A stretch of DNA of 59,877 bases from an uncultured Pseudomonadota bacterium (lineage in GTDB: Bacteria; Pseudomonadota; Gammaproteobacteria; Burkholderiales; Rhodocyclaceae), in NCBI GenBank assembly GCA_903951825.1, contig CAJBDJ010000008.1, positions 1 through 59,877 of the forward strand, read 5' to 3'. Positions within the stretch are counted from its first letter, which is position 1. Every line of letters starts with the position of its first letter. The position numbers and the translations under genes were made by a program. Of this stretch, positions 49,419 to 58,214 are shown one piece after another. The notes under the pieces are model-generated. The model ran no database searches, was not told the origin of the DNA, and worked only from the letters and a program-made list of their open reading frames with translations.

Positions 49419-50093
49419 TCAGCGAACCAGTCGCCCGGAATGGATCCGCAACACACGTCCGCAGCGTGCCGCAATCGCTTCGTCGTGGGTAACCAGAATC
49501 AGGGTCGTGCCTTGCCTGGCGTTGAGGTCAAACATCAGATCGATGATCTGTTGTCCGGTATCCGCATCCAGGTTGCCGGTTGGTTCATCGGCCAGAACGA
49601 GTTTTGGCGATGGCGCAAAGGCGCGAGCCAGGGCGACGCGCTGCTGCTCGCCGCCTGAAAGGTGTTTGGGGTAATGTTTCAGACGGTGCGCCAGTCCGAC
49701 GCGCATCAGCCACTCGCGAGCGGTCGTGCTCGCCGCCTTCTGCGCCGCCAGTTCCAAGGGGAGCATGACGTTTTCCAGCGCCGTCAGCGAAGGCAGTAGT
49801 TGAAATGACTGAAAAACAAAGCCGAGCAATTGACCACGCAAGGTGGCGCGGGCGTCCTCGTCAAGCGCCACCAGGGAAGCGCCGGCAAGCCGGATATCGC
49901 CGGAGGATGGAACATCGAGGCCGGCAAGTAGCCCCAGCAAGGTCGACTTTCCTGAACCCGAGGCGCCGACAATGGCAACGGATTCGCCAGCCATGACTGA
50001 AAACGAAATATCCTGCAGAATCGTCAAAGGCTCGCCCCCGTTATCCACGGTTTTGCCCAACCCAACCACCTCGACGACCGGTTCATCCGCCAT
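49419..50093 (-). CDS. ybbA: ABC transporter ATPase, YbbA/LolD type
   Basis: A 224-residue ATPase. Walker A is IVGASGSGKSTLLGLLAGLD, signature HLSGGEQQRVALARAF, Walker B KLVLADEPTGNLDADTG; the Q-loop has VFQSFQLLPSLTALENV. These match the MacB/LolD-type group. The ATG at 50093 with AGGAG upstream starts MADEPVVEVVGLGK. It is divergent from tesA, as in E. coli ybbA/tesA, but the partner permease (ybbP) normally downstream is missing; the mltD-like gene lies there on the other strand with a 1-bp gap. Its permease must be encoded elsewhere. Confidence 0.93.
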   Translation of the reverse strand: MADEPVVEVVGLGKTVDNGGEPLTILQDISFSVMAGESVAIVGASGSGKSTLLGLLAGLDVPSSGDIRLAGASLVALDEDARATLRGQLLGFVFQSFQLLPSLTALENVMLPLELAAQKAASTTAREWLMRVGLAHRLKHYPKHLSGGEQQRVALARAFAPSPKLVLADEPTGNLDADTGQQIIDLMFDLNARQGTTLILVTHDEAIAARCGRVLRIHSGRLVR

Positions 50094-50694
50094 GCGCTCT
50101 GCTCTCCTTTTATTGACCCTGCTTTTTTGCAGCCTCCCGGCGACGGCCGCCAAAACCATTCTGGTCATCGGCGATTCGTTGTCAGCCGGCTATGGTATCC
50201 AGATAAACCAGTCCTGGCCTGCCTTGCTGGCCAAACAACTCGCTGCGAAACGTCTTGATTATAGCGTTGCCAATCTCTCGATCTCCGGCGAAACAACGGC
50301 CGGCGGACGCGCCCGTCTTGACCCGGCGCTGCTCGAACATCAGCCGGCGGTCGTCATCATCGCCCTCGGCGCCAACGACGGCTTGCGCGGTTTGCCGCTG
50401 ACACAGATGCGTGACAACCTCAACGCGATGATCAGCGCGGCACGCGCCAGTGGTGCCAGGGTATTGCTCGCCGGCATTCGCCTGCCGCCCAACTACGGCC
50501 CCTACGCCAACGATTTTCATGCCAGCTACGCGCAAATCGCCCGCCAGCAAAAAACCGCCCTGCTCGATTTTCTACTCGAACCGATCGCCGCCAAGCCGCG
50601 TTATTTTCAGGCCGACAATCTGCACCCGACAGCCGAGGCGCAGCCCTTGATACTCGACCATCTCTGGCCGACGCTCCTCCCCTTGCTAAAATAG
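50092..50694 (+). CDS. tesA: acyl-CoA thioesterase I / arylesterase, periplasmic
   Basis: A 200-residue SGNH hydrolase. A signal peptide (MRSALLLLTLLFCSLPATAA) precedes the catalytic Ser29 in ILVIGDSLSAGYGI. The other blocks are LGANDGLRG and the C-terminal ADNLHPTAEAQ, with the catalytic Asp and His. It acts on acyl esters and thioesters. The ATG at 50092 overlaps the ybbA start codon on the other strand (CATG). No good ribosome site is seen before it. A 3-bp gap separates it from mnmH, so the two are probably co-transcribed. Confidence 0.93.
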   Translation: MRSALLLLTLLFCSLPATAAKTILVIGDSLSAGYGIQINQSWPALLAKQLAAKRLDYSVANLSISGETTAGGRARLDPALLEHQPAVVIIALGANDGLRGLPLTQMRDNLNAMISAARASGARVLLAGIRLPPNYGPYANDFHASYAQIARQQKTALLDFLLEPIAAKPRYFQADNLHPTAEAQPLILDHLWPTLLPLLK

Positions 50695-50697
50695 GTC

Positions 50698-51759
50698 ATG
50701 AAGTACAACAACCCCACGCCCGCCGACCTTGAGCAGTTCGATGAAATCATCGACGTGCGCAGCCCGGCTGAATTCGCCGAGGATCACATTCCCGGCGCCC
50801 GCAACTGCCCGGTGCTCGATAACCAGCAACGCATCGAAGTCGGTACCTGTTACAAGCAGGTGTCAGCTTTCGAGGCCAAAAAAATCGGCGCGGCGATGAT
50901 TGCCGAAAATATCAGCAAGCACTTGCGCGCCCATTTTCTCGACCGCCCGAAAAGCTGGAAGCCACTGATCTATTGCTGGCGCGGCGGCGACCGCAGCGCC
51001 TCGATGACGACCATTTTCAGAGCCATCGGCTGGCCGGCCGGGCAACTCGGCGGCGGTTACAAAACCTATCGTTCGCATGTCGTCAGCCAGCTTGAAATCC
51101 TGCCCCCAAAATTTAATTTTCATGTTGTTTGCGGTGCCACCGGCAGCGCCAAAACGCGGGTGCTGCAAGCGATTGGCGAGCTCGGCGAGCAAATTCTCGA
51201 TCTTGAATCGCTGGCCAGCCACAAAGGCTCCGTGCTCGGGATCCTCCCCGGCCAGCCGCAGCCGAGCCAAAAATGGTTTGAAACCCTGCTGCTGCAAGCC
51301 CTCAATGCACTCGACCCGGCACGCCCCGTGTATGTTGAGGCGGAGAGCCGAAAAATCGGCAATCTGCACCTTCCGGCGGCACTGATTACACAAATTCGCG
51401 GCGGCATCTGCCTTGGAATCGAGGCGACGCTGCCCGCGCGCGTGGCCTTTCTGCTCGAGGATTACGCCTATTTTCTCGCCGATCCTTCCTTGTTCCTCAG
51501 CCGCATTGACGCCCTCAAGAGCCTGCAGAGCCGTGCAACCCTCGACTCCTGGCGCGCTCTGGCGCTGGCCGGTGAGTGGGCGACGCTGGTTCAGGCCCTT
51601 CTGGAAAAACATTACGACCCGCTCTACCAAGGCTCACAACATCGCAACTTTGCCGGCTATTGTCCGCAAGAAAACTTTCCTGCCGACGATCTTTCCGAAA
51701 GCGCCATTGTCGCCCTTGCCGAACGCCTGATTCACTCGCGCCGGGCGCAGATCGCCTGA
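50698..51759 (+). CDS. mnmH: tRNA 2-selenouridine synthase
   Basis: A 353-residue enzyme that converts 2-thiouridine at the tRNA wobble position to 2-selenouridine, using selenophosphate. An N-terminal rhodanese domain (FDEIIDVRSPAEFAEDHIPGA) has the catalytic Cys in IYCWRGGDRSASM; then a P-loop domain has the Walker A VVCGATGSAKTRVL. Length and motifs match MnmH/SelU. It implies a selenophosphate synthase (SelD) elsewhere. It follows tesA by 3 bp. Its end overlaps the convergent methyltransferase gene by 28 bp. Confidence 0.96.
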   Translation: MKYNNPTPADLEQFDEIIDVRSPAEFAEDHIPGARNCPVLDNQQRIEVGTCYKQVSAFEAKKIGAAMIAENISKHLRAHFLDRPKSWKPLIYCWRGGDRSASMTTIFRAIGWPAGQLGGGYKTYRSHVVSQLEILPPKFNFHVVCGATGSAKTRVLQAIGELGEQILDLESLASHKGSVLGILPGQPQPSQKWFETLLLQALNALDPARPVYVEAESRKIGNLHLPAALITQIRGGICLGIEATLPARVAFLLEDYAYFLADPSLFLSRIDALKSLQSRATLDSWRALALAGEWATLVQALLEKHYDPLYQGSQHRNFAGYCPQENFPADDLSESAIVALAERLIHSRRAQIA

Positions 51760-52271
51760 CGCATGGCCGGTTTGGGCTGGTCAACATAACCTTCGACAAA
51801 GGCCAGTTCGCGCAGGCCGGCCGCCTGTGTCAGCACGCGCAACTCCTGAGGGCGGAGCAAAAAATCAGGATTGGCCGGCTTGCCATAAGCCTCGTTGCCA
51901 CGCATGAAGGTCTCGTAAATCAAGACGCCGCCGGGCGCTACCAGAGCCAGCAACTCACCAAAACGCGGCCGCCAGAGATAGTTACTGACAACGACACCGG
52001 CAAAACACTCGCCAGCGAGCGGCCAGACCTCGCCTTCGAGATCGATTTCGCGCGTTTCAACACCGGCCAGGTCGCTTAAAAAAGCCAAATCTTCCGGCTT
52101 GTGGTCAACCGCCAATACCGGGTGATTTTTTGCCGCCAGATACCGGCTATGACGTCCGCGACCACACGCCAAATCGACAACGCGACCACCCGCCGGGAGA
52201 AATTTGATGCACTGCTCAAGCCAATCGGAAGGGCGTATCATTCTTGGGGAAATATCGACCAAATCAGCCAT
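51732..52271 (-). CDS. class I SAM-dependent methyltransferase
   Basis: A 179-residue methyltransferase of the Rossmann type: GGRVVDLACGRGRHSRYLAAKN is motif I, VLAVDHKPEDL is the acidic strand-2 end, and VAPGGVLIYETFMRGNEAYGK is motif IV-V. It resembles small TehB-like or YcgJ-like methyltransferases; the substrate is unknown. It overlaps mnmH antisense by 28 bp and is divergent from the pat gene over 96 bp. Confidence 0.85.
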   Translation of the reverse strand: MADLVDISPRMIRPSDWLEQCIKFLPAGGRVVDLACGRGRHSRYLAAKNHPVLAVDHKPEDLAFLSDLAGVETREIDLEGEVWPLAGECFAGVVVSNYLWRPRFGELLALVAPGGVLIYETFMRGNEAYGKPANPDFLLRPQELRVLTQAAGLRELAFVEGYVDQPKPAMRQAICARRE

Positions 52272-52298
52272 TGCGCGTTTTTTTGCCTGGTTTTTGCG

Positions 52299-52328
52299 TT
52301 GGAATCAGAAAATCGTTCGTGATAAAAT
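52299..52328 (+). promoter_or_regulatory. putative promoter of the pat gene
   Basis: TTGGAA (52299-52304), an 18-base spacer, then TAAAAT (52323-52328), about 40 bases before the start codon. The -10 runs into a perfect palindrome that follows. Confidence 0.5.
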
Positions 52329-52343
52329 TGTGCATTGCACAAT
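52327..52343. promoter_or_regulatory. palindromic operator candidate over the pat promoter
   Basis: ATTGTGC-ATT-GCACAAT is a perfect inverted repeat of 7-bp arms with a 3-base centre. It overlaps the end of the putative -10 and the expected transcription start, the place for a repressor. The TGC/GCA half-sites recall those of several TetR/PhaR-type regulators, but the binding protein is not known. Confidence 0.55.
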
Positions 52344-52367
52344 AACAGCCTGAAAAAGGATACCGCC

Positions 52368-55070
52368 ATGTTGGAACAGCACTATCTAACCACCCTGTTC
52401 GAGCCAAAATCAGTGGCTATTATCGGTGCCTCCGAGCGCGAAAATTCAGTCGGTAGCGTTATTTTCAAGAACATTCTCGAATCCGGCTTCAAGGGACGCC
52501 TGTATCCGATCAACCCCAAGCACGCGACGATCTACGAGCAGACAGCCTACAAATCGATTGAAGAAATCGGTGCGCGCGTCGAGTTGGCGGTGATCGCCAC
52601 CCGCGCTCAAACGGTTCCTCAGCTGATCGAACAATGCGGCCGCAGCGGCGTACGCAATGTGATCATCATTACCGCCGGCTTCTCCGAATCCGGCCATATC
52701 GGTGCCGCCCTTGAACGCAAGGTCATGGAAATCGCCCGTTCCTACAATGTGCGCATTCTCGGCCCCAACTGCCTCGGCATCATCCGTCCCGATCTCGGGT
52801 TGAACGCCACCTTTGCCCGGGTTTCGGCCAATCCCGGCAATCTGGCGCTGGTTTCCCAATCCGGCGCGATGTGCTCGGCGGTGCTCGACTGGGCAAAATC
52901 CAATCAGGTCGGATTCTCGTCGGTGATTTCGCTCGGCATGACGGCCGACATCGACTTCGGCGAAATTCTCGATTACCTGATTTACGACAACAAAACGCAT
53001 TACATCCTGATGTACGTCGAAGGTATCCGCAACGCCCGCCGCTTCATGAGCGCCTTGCGTTCCGCGGCGCGCATCAAGCCGATCATTCTGCTCAAGGCCG
53101 GTCGTCATGAGGCCGGCTCGGCCGCTGCGGCAACCCACTCTGGAATGGCCGCCGTCTCGGACAGCGTATTTGATGCCGCCGTCCGCCGCGCCGGGGTCGT
53201 TCGCGTGCAAAACGTCGGTCAGCTCTTCTACGCCGCCAAGGCGCTCGCCTCGAAATTTCGGCCGCTCGGCAACCGCCTCGCCATCATCACCAACGGCGGC
53301 GGCCCGGGTGCCATGGCGGCTGACCGCGCCGGCGATCTCGGCATTCCGCTGGCTGATCTGTCCGGCGAAACCATGGCGGCGCTCAACAAGACCATGCCGA
53401 CGACCTGGTCGCACAGCAATCCGATTGACATCGGCGGCGACGCAACCCCTGAACGCTACCGCGACGCCATCCTGACGGTGACGCAGGATCCCGGCGTCGA
53501 CAGCACGCTGGTCATGCTCTCGCCGCAGGCAATGACCGACCCGCTGGGCGTCGCCAAGGCGATCATTGAAATTGCCGACAAACTGAACCGCTCGATCATT
53601 TGTTGCTGGATGGGCGAAGAACAAGTGCGTGAGGCGCGCGGACGGCTCGAAGAGGCAGGAATTCCCGCCTTCCGTATGCCGGAGACGGCCATTGAACTGT
53701 TTCACCACATTTCCAAGTATTACCGCAACCAGAAATTCCTCCTGCAAACGCCGGAACCGACCCGCCAGCATGGTCGCCCGGAAGCGGAAGGCGCCAAGAT
53801 GCTGATCGAGGCGCTGCTTGCCGAGCGCCGGCGCGTACTCTCGGAAATGGAATCAAAGGCCATCCTGCGCGCCTTCAAGGTGCCTGTGGCGCAAACCATG
53901 GTCGCGCGGACGGCGACCGAAGCGCTCTTGCTGGCTGAACAGATTGGCTTTCCGATTGCCATGAAGGTCGATTCCCCCGACCTGACACACAAATCCGATG
54001 CCGGCGGCGTCCGTCTCAATATCATCACGGCACCGGCGGTACGCAACGCGTATCACGACATTATCGACACCGTGCAAAAGCGCCATCCGAATGCCCGAAT
54101 CAACGGGGTGTCGATCGAACCCTTCCTGTCGCGTCCGCATGGCCGCGAGTTGATGATCGGCGTTTTCCGCGACCCGATTTTCGGCCCGGTGATCACCTTC
54201 GGCGCCGGCGGTTTTGATGTCGAAATCTTCAGCGACCGCTCGGTTGCCCTGCCGCCGCTCAATCGCTTCCTGGCCAAGGATTTGATCGAATCAACACGCG
54301 CCTCGAAAATTCTCGATCAATTCCACAACATGCCGGCGGTCGACCGCGAGGCGATCAAGGAGGTTCTGCTCTGCATTTCGGAGATGGTCTGCGAGTTGCC
54401 GTGGATCATCGAAATGGATCTCAACCCGCTAATCGTCGATGAAAATGGCGCCATTGCCGCCGATGCCCGGATTGTCATCGACCACGCCACCAACGCCAGC
54501 GGTGACCGCTATGCCCACATGGCGATTTACCCCTATCCGGTGCATTTGATTCAGGAATGGCAGATGAACGACGGCAAGACAGTCACGATTCGCCCGATTC
54601 GCCCCGAGGATGCCGACATGGAGCAGGAATTCGTCAAGGCAATGTCCGATGAATCGCGTTACTACCGCTTCATGGACACCCTGCGCGAACTGACCCAAAC
54701 CATGCTGGTACGGTTCACGCAGATCGACTACGACCGTGAAATGGCGCTCGTTGCCATCCTTCCGTCCAATGAAGTCGGCGGCAAGGACGTGCAGATTGGC
54801 GTCTCCCGCTATGTTGTCAATCCGGACGGTGAATCGGTCGAATTTGCCCTGGCGGTCGGCGACGACTGGCAAAAATGCGGTGTCGGCCGCAAGCTGATGA
54901 CGGCGCTGATTGATTGCGCCCGCCAAAAAGGCTATCGCGCCGTGATTGGCGATGTACTGTCGACCAACAGCAAGATGTTCCGCTTGATGACCAGCCTCGG
55001 TTTCAGTATTCACCCGCACCCGGACGATACCGCCGTCAAGCGTGTCGTCAAGCCGCTGACCGGCGGTTGA
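52368..55070 (+). CDS. pat: protein lysine acetyltransferase Pat-type (NDP-forming acyl-CoA synthetase-like + GNAT)
   Basis: A 900-residue fusion protein. Domains in order: CoA-binding Rossmann domain (about 1-140: FEPKSVAIIGASERENSVGS), two succinyl-CoA-ligase-like domains (about 145-465), an ATP-grasp domain (about 480-705), and a C-terminal GNAT acetyltransferase (about 735-895: VTIRPIRPEDADMEQEF, CGVGRKLMTALIDCARQKGY). This is the Pat/PatZ (YfiQ) layout, which acetylates acetyl-CoA synthetase and other enzymes (family knowledge). His257 (ATHSGMAA) sits where active acyl-CoA synthetases have a phospho-His. If it is that residue, some synthetase activity is possible (inference). AAGGA lies seven bases before the ATG. 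Confidence 0.9.
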   Translation: MLEQHYLTTLFEPKSVAIIGASERENSVGSVIFKNILESGFKGRLYPINPKHATIYEQTAYKSIEEIGARVELAVIATRAQTVPQLIEQCGRSGVRNVIIITAGFSESGHIGAALERKVMEIARSYNVRILGPNCLGIIRPDLGLNATFARVSANPGNLALVSQSGAMCSAVLDWAKSNQVGFSSVISLGMTADIDFGEILDYLIYDNKTHYILMYVEGIRNARRFMSALRSAARIKPIILLKAGRHEAGSAAAATHSGMAAVSDSVFDAAVRRAGVVRVQNVGQLFYAAKALASKFRPLGNRLAIITNGGGPGAMAADRAGDLGIPLADLSGETMAALNKTMPTTWSHSNPIDIGGDATPERYRDAILTVTQDPGVDSTLVMLSPQAMTDPLGVAKAIIEIADKLNRSIICCWMGEEQVREARGRLEEAGIPAFRMPETAIELFHHISKYYRNQKFLLQTPEPTRQHGRPEAEGAKMLIEALLAERRRVLSEMESKAILRAFKVPVAQTMVARTATEALLLAEQIGFPIAMKVDSPDLTHKSDAGGVRLNIITAPAVRNAYHDIIDTVQKRHPNARINGVSIEPFLSRPHGRELMIGVFRDPIFGPVITFGAGGFDVEIFSDRSVALPPLNRFLAKDLIESTRASKILDQFHNMPAVDREAIKEVLLCISEMVCELPWIIEMDLNPLIVDENGAIAADARIVIDHATNASGDRYAHMAIYPYPVHLIQEWQMNDGKTVTIRPIRPEDADMEQEFVKAMSDESRYYRFMDTLRELTQTMLVRFTQIDYDREMALVAILPSNEVGGKDVQIGVSRYVVNPDGESVEFALAVGDDWQKCGVGRKLMTALIDCARQKGYRAVIGDVLSTNSKMFRLMTSLGFSIHPHPDDTAVKRVVKPLTGG

Positions 55071-55164
55071 GGCAGTTCCAGCCCACCCGTTTGGCCTTCA
55101 TCTTGTCCGCTATCAAACCTTCACAACGGCCACTGAAGGCGGGCTTGATACAATAAGTCAGGCC

Positions 55165-55191
55165 AAAAACCCGCCCGCGTGCGGGTTTTTT
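55165..55191 (+). terminator. bidirectional-looking terminator after pat
   Basis: AAAAACCCGC and GCGGGTTTTT form a 10-bp stem with a 6-base loop, ending in a T run. It separates pat from hpnC. Confidence 0.85.
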
Positions 55192-55224
55192 GTCGCCTGG
55201 ATGAACCACCTGGGAGCCACTGGC

Positions 55225-56040
55225 ATGTCCGTTGATCATTACGAAAACTTCCCGGTCGCCTCGTTTCTGTTGCCGCCCCGGCTGCGGCGGCCGATTGAGG
55301 TGATCTACCGCTTTGCACGCAGCGCCGACGACCTCGCCGACGAGGGCGACGCCCAACCGGCCGAGCGTCTTGCGGCGCTTGCCGACTATCAGGCCGAACT
55401 TGAGCGGATTGCCACGGGAAAGTCGGCGCTGACGCCGCTGTTTGTCGATCTGGCCGCAATCATCCAGCAATACGACCTGCCGCTTCAGCTGTTTCGCGAT
55501 TTGCTTGACGCCTTCGCTCAGGATGTCGTCAAAACCCGCTATGCCGACTTCCCCGAACTGCTCGATTATTGCCGATGCTCGGCAAATCCGGTCGGGCGGC
55601 TGGTTTTGTACTTGTTCGGGCGCACCGAGCCGCTGCACCTCGAGCAGTCCGACTGCATCTGCTCGGCGCTGCAACTGATCAATTTTTGGCAGGATGTGGC
55701 GGTCGATTGGCAAAAGGCACGAATTTACCTGCCGCAATGCGACCTCCGACGATTTCGGATCAGCGAAGCCGATATTGCCGAGGGTCGCTGGTCGGCCAAC
55801 TGGGCGGCGCTGATGGATTTTCAGATAGACCGGGTGCAGGCCTTGATGCGGCAAGGGGCACCCCTGGTTCATGCCCTGCCCGGCCGCCTCGGGTGGGAGA
55901 TTCGCCTGACTATCCAGGGCGGACTGCGCATACTTGAAAAACTGCGTCGGGTTCGCGGCGATGTTTTCAGCCGCCGCCCGACACTGGGCAAATGGGACTG
56001 GCTGGTGCTTGCTGGCCGTTCCCTTACAATGACGCCATGA
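55225..56040 (+). CDS. hpnC: hydroxysqualene synthase HpnC
   Basis: A 271-residue trans-prenyl synthase-like protein. It starts MSVDHYENFPVASFLLPPRL; the first Asp-rich motif is RSADDLADEGD, the second region is LQLINFWQDVAVDWQKARIYLPQ. In the three-enzyme route from farnesyl diphosphate to squalene, HpnC converts presqualene diphosphate to hydroxysqualene (family knowledge). The ATG at 55225 has GGGAG eight bases upstream; an ATG at 55201 is less likely. Its stop overlaps the hpnD start. Confidence 0.94.
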   Translation: MSVDHYENFPVASFLLPPRLRRPIEVIYRFARSADDLADEGDAQPAERLAALADYQAELERIATGKSALTPLFVDLAAIIQQYDLPLQLFRDLLDAFAQDVVKTRYADFPELLDYCRCSANPVGRLVLYLFGRTEPLHLEQSDCICSALQLINFWQDVAVDWQKARIYLPQCDLRRFRISEADIAEGRWSANWAALMDFQIDRVQALMRQGAPLVHALPGRLGWEIRLTIQGGLRILEKLRRVRGDVFSRRPTLGKWDWLVLAGRSLTMTP

Positions 56041-56870
56041 ACCCAGAACACTATTGTCAGGAAAAGTGCGCGGCCAGCGGCTCTTCCTTTTATTACAGTT
56101 TCCTCTTTCTCCCCGCGCCGCGCCGCCGTGCAATCATGGCGCTTTATGCCTTTTGCCGCGAAGTCGACGATGTCGTCGATGAATGTAACGATGTCTCGAT
56201 CGCCGCGACCAAGCTCAACTGGTGGCGGCAAGAAGTCGAACGCCTGGCCAACGGCCAGCCGACGCACCCGGTCGGACTGGCACTCAAGGCCGTCAGCGGC
56301 GAGTTCAATCTGCCGACCGAGCAGTTGCTGGAAATCATCGACGGTATGGAAATGGATCTGCAGCAAACGCGCTATCTCGATTTCAAAGGGTTGTCGCTTT
56401 ACTGCTACCGCGTCGCCAGCGTCGTCGGCCTCCTGGCGGCTGAAATTTTCGGCACCAGCGATCATCAAACGCAAAAATACGCCCACGATCTCGGCATGGC
56501 TTTCCAGCTCACCAACATCATTCGCGACGTTGGCGAAGATGCCCGACGCGGGCGAATTTACATTCCAATCGATGAACTCAAGCAATTCAACGTGCCGGCG
56601 GCCGATATTCTCAATGCCCGCTATTCCGACAATTTTGTCGCTTTGATGCAATTTCAGGCGGCACGCGCCGAGCAGTATTACCAACAGGCGTTTGCCCTGT
56701 TGCCGGCGGCTGACCGCAAAAGCCAGCGCCCCGGCCTGATCATGGCGGCAATTTACCGCACCTTGCTCGACGAGATCCGCCACGAGAACTTTCAGGTATT
56801 GCACCAGCGTATTTCCCTAACACCCGTGCGCAAAATCTGGATCGCCGTCAAAACCTGGGTTACCGGATGA
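56037..56870 (+). CDS. hpnD: presqualene diphosphate synthase HpnD
   Basis: A 277-residue enzyme that joins two farnesyl diphosphates to presqualene diphosphate. Motifs: SFYYSFLFLPAPRRRAIMALYAFCREVDDVVDE with the first DxxxD, and GMAFQLTNIIRDVGEDARRG with the second. The ATG at 56037 overlaps the hpnC stop (ATGA) and gives the standard N-terminus MNPEHYCQEKCAASGSSFYY. It is translationally coupled to hpnE downstream as well. Confidence 0.95.
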   Translation: MNPEHYCQEKCAASGSSFYYSFLFLPAPRRRAIMALYAFCREVDDVVDECNDVSIAATKLNWWRQEVERLANGQPTHPVGLALKAVSGEFNLPTEQLLEIIDGMEMDLQQTRYLDFKGLSLYCYRVASVVGLLAAEIFGTSDHQTQKYAHDLGMAFQLTNIIRDVGEDARRGRIYIPIDELKQFNVPAADILNARYSDNFVALMQFQAARAEQYYQQAFALLPAADRKSQRPGLIMAAIYRTLLDEIRHENFQVLHQRISLTPVRKIWIAVKTWVTG

Positions 56871-58117
56871 AAGTCGCTGTCATCGGCGGAGGCTGGGCAG
56901 GTCTCGCCGCCGCTGTCGAACTGACGGAAAAACAGGTTGAAACAACGCTTTTTGAAGCCGGCCGGCAACTTGGCGGGCGGGCGCGCTCGCTGACAAGCGA
57001 CGGCCGCAGACTGGACAACGGCCAACACATCCTACTTGGCGCCTATCGGGAAACCCTCGCCCTGATGCGACGTGTCGGCGTCGATCCGGAGCAATTGCTC
57101 GACCGCCGCTGCTTGCAAGTCATCGACAATCAGGGATTTCGGCTCGCTTTGCCGAAATTGCCGGCACCGCTGCACCTTGCCTGGGGCTTGCTCGGCGCCC
57201 GCGGCGTCGGCCTGCGCGAGAAAGTCGGCACGGCGCTCTGGATGGCGCGTATCAAAAACCGGCATTTCCGCCTGCAACACGACATGACGGTGGCCGAGTG
57301 GCTAGATCAGGCCGGCCAGACCGGCACCTTGCGGCAGCATTTGTGGGAACCGCTTTGCCTTGCCGCGCTGAATATTCCGGCCGCCCGCGCTTCTGCCCAA
57401 TTATTCGCCAATGTGCTGCGCGACAGCCTCGGCAGCAACCAGCGCGCCGCCACCGATCTGCTCCTGCCGCGGGTCGATCTCGGCCAGCTTTTGCCGCAAC
57501 CGGCGGCAGCCTGGCTGACGGCGCATGGTGCGCGCCTGCGTCTTGGCCAGCGCGTCCGGCAAATCGACCTCGGCGAGCAGTGCGTCATGGTTGACGGCGA
57601 ATCATTCGACCACGTCATCCTCGCCACCGCCCCGCAACATGCCCTGCGCCTGTGCCCCGAGATCGCCGCTGACTTTGACTACGAGCCGATCGCCACGGTC
57701 TACCTGCAATTTGGCCAGCAATTCAAATTGCCATTCCCGCTCATCAATCTCAACGGAAACTGCGGCCAATGGGTCGTTGACCGTGGCAATGGCCTGCTGG
57801 CCTGCATCCTCAGCGGCCATGGCGAGTGGGAGTCGCTTCACGACGACCAGCTCGGCACTGCCCTGCTCGGTGAATTGAATGTCGCGGAAAAACCCCTCTG
57901 GAAAAAAGTCATCCGCGAGCAACGCGCGACTTTTTCCAGCACGCCCGGGTTGTCGCGCCCGCCCTGGGCGACCACTCACCGGCGTCTTTTGCTGGCGGGC
58001 GACTACACCTGGTCAGACTATCCGGCGACGCTGGAGGGCGCGGTGCGCAGCGGCTTGCGTGCTGGTGCCAGCCTCGCCAAGGCTGCACCGGAGCAAGTCA
58101 AGATAATTGTCGTCTGA
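56867..58117 (+). CDS. hpnE: hydroxysqualene dehydroxylase HpnE
   Basis: A 416-residue FAD-dependent amine-oxidase-type protein that reduces hydroxysqualene to squalene. The FAD motif is KVAVIGGGWAGLAAAVELTEK; LDNGQHILLGAYRETLALM is a family block, and the C-terminus has LLLAGDYTWSDYPATLEGAVRSG, the second FAD contact. It overlaps hpnD by 4 bp. Squalene is the precursor of hopanoids or other triterpenes; squalene-hopene cyclase and further hpn genes are not in the window. Confidence 0.95.
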   Translation: MKVAVIGGGWAGLAAAVELTEKQVETTLFEAGRQLGGRARSLTSDGRRLDNGQHILLGAYRETLALMRRVGVDPEQLLDRRCLQVIDNQGFRLALPKLPAPLHLAWGLLGARGVGLREKVGTALWMARIKNRHFRLQHDMTVAEWLDQAGQTGTLRQHLWEPLCLAALNIPAARASAQLFANVLRDSLGSNQRAATDLLLPRVDLGQLLPQPAAAWLTAHGARLRLGQRVRQIDLGEQCVMVDGESFDHVILATAPQHALRLCPEIAADFDYEPIATVYLQFGQQFKLPFPLINLNGNCGQWVVDRGNGLLACILSGHGEWESLHDDQLGTALLGELNVAEKPLWKKVIREQRATFSSTPGLSRPPWATTHRRLLLAGDYTWSDYPATLEGAVRSGLRAGASLAKAAPEQVKIIVV

Positions 58118-58214
58118 TTCATTCAGCCAACTGTGGTTTCCTTTCAGCCCAAGTCAATGCCGACGGCTTTTGCCGGTGGCGAGGGGCAAAATGGGCTTCA
58201 TGGGTTGGCGGTTG

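Noticed and set aside
52446-53771. 441-codon open frame antisense to pat
   Set aside because: It lies wholly inside the well-supported pat gene, has no recognisable domain, and its composition is that of a reverse-frame shadow in GC-rich DNA.
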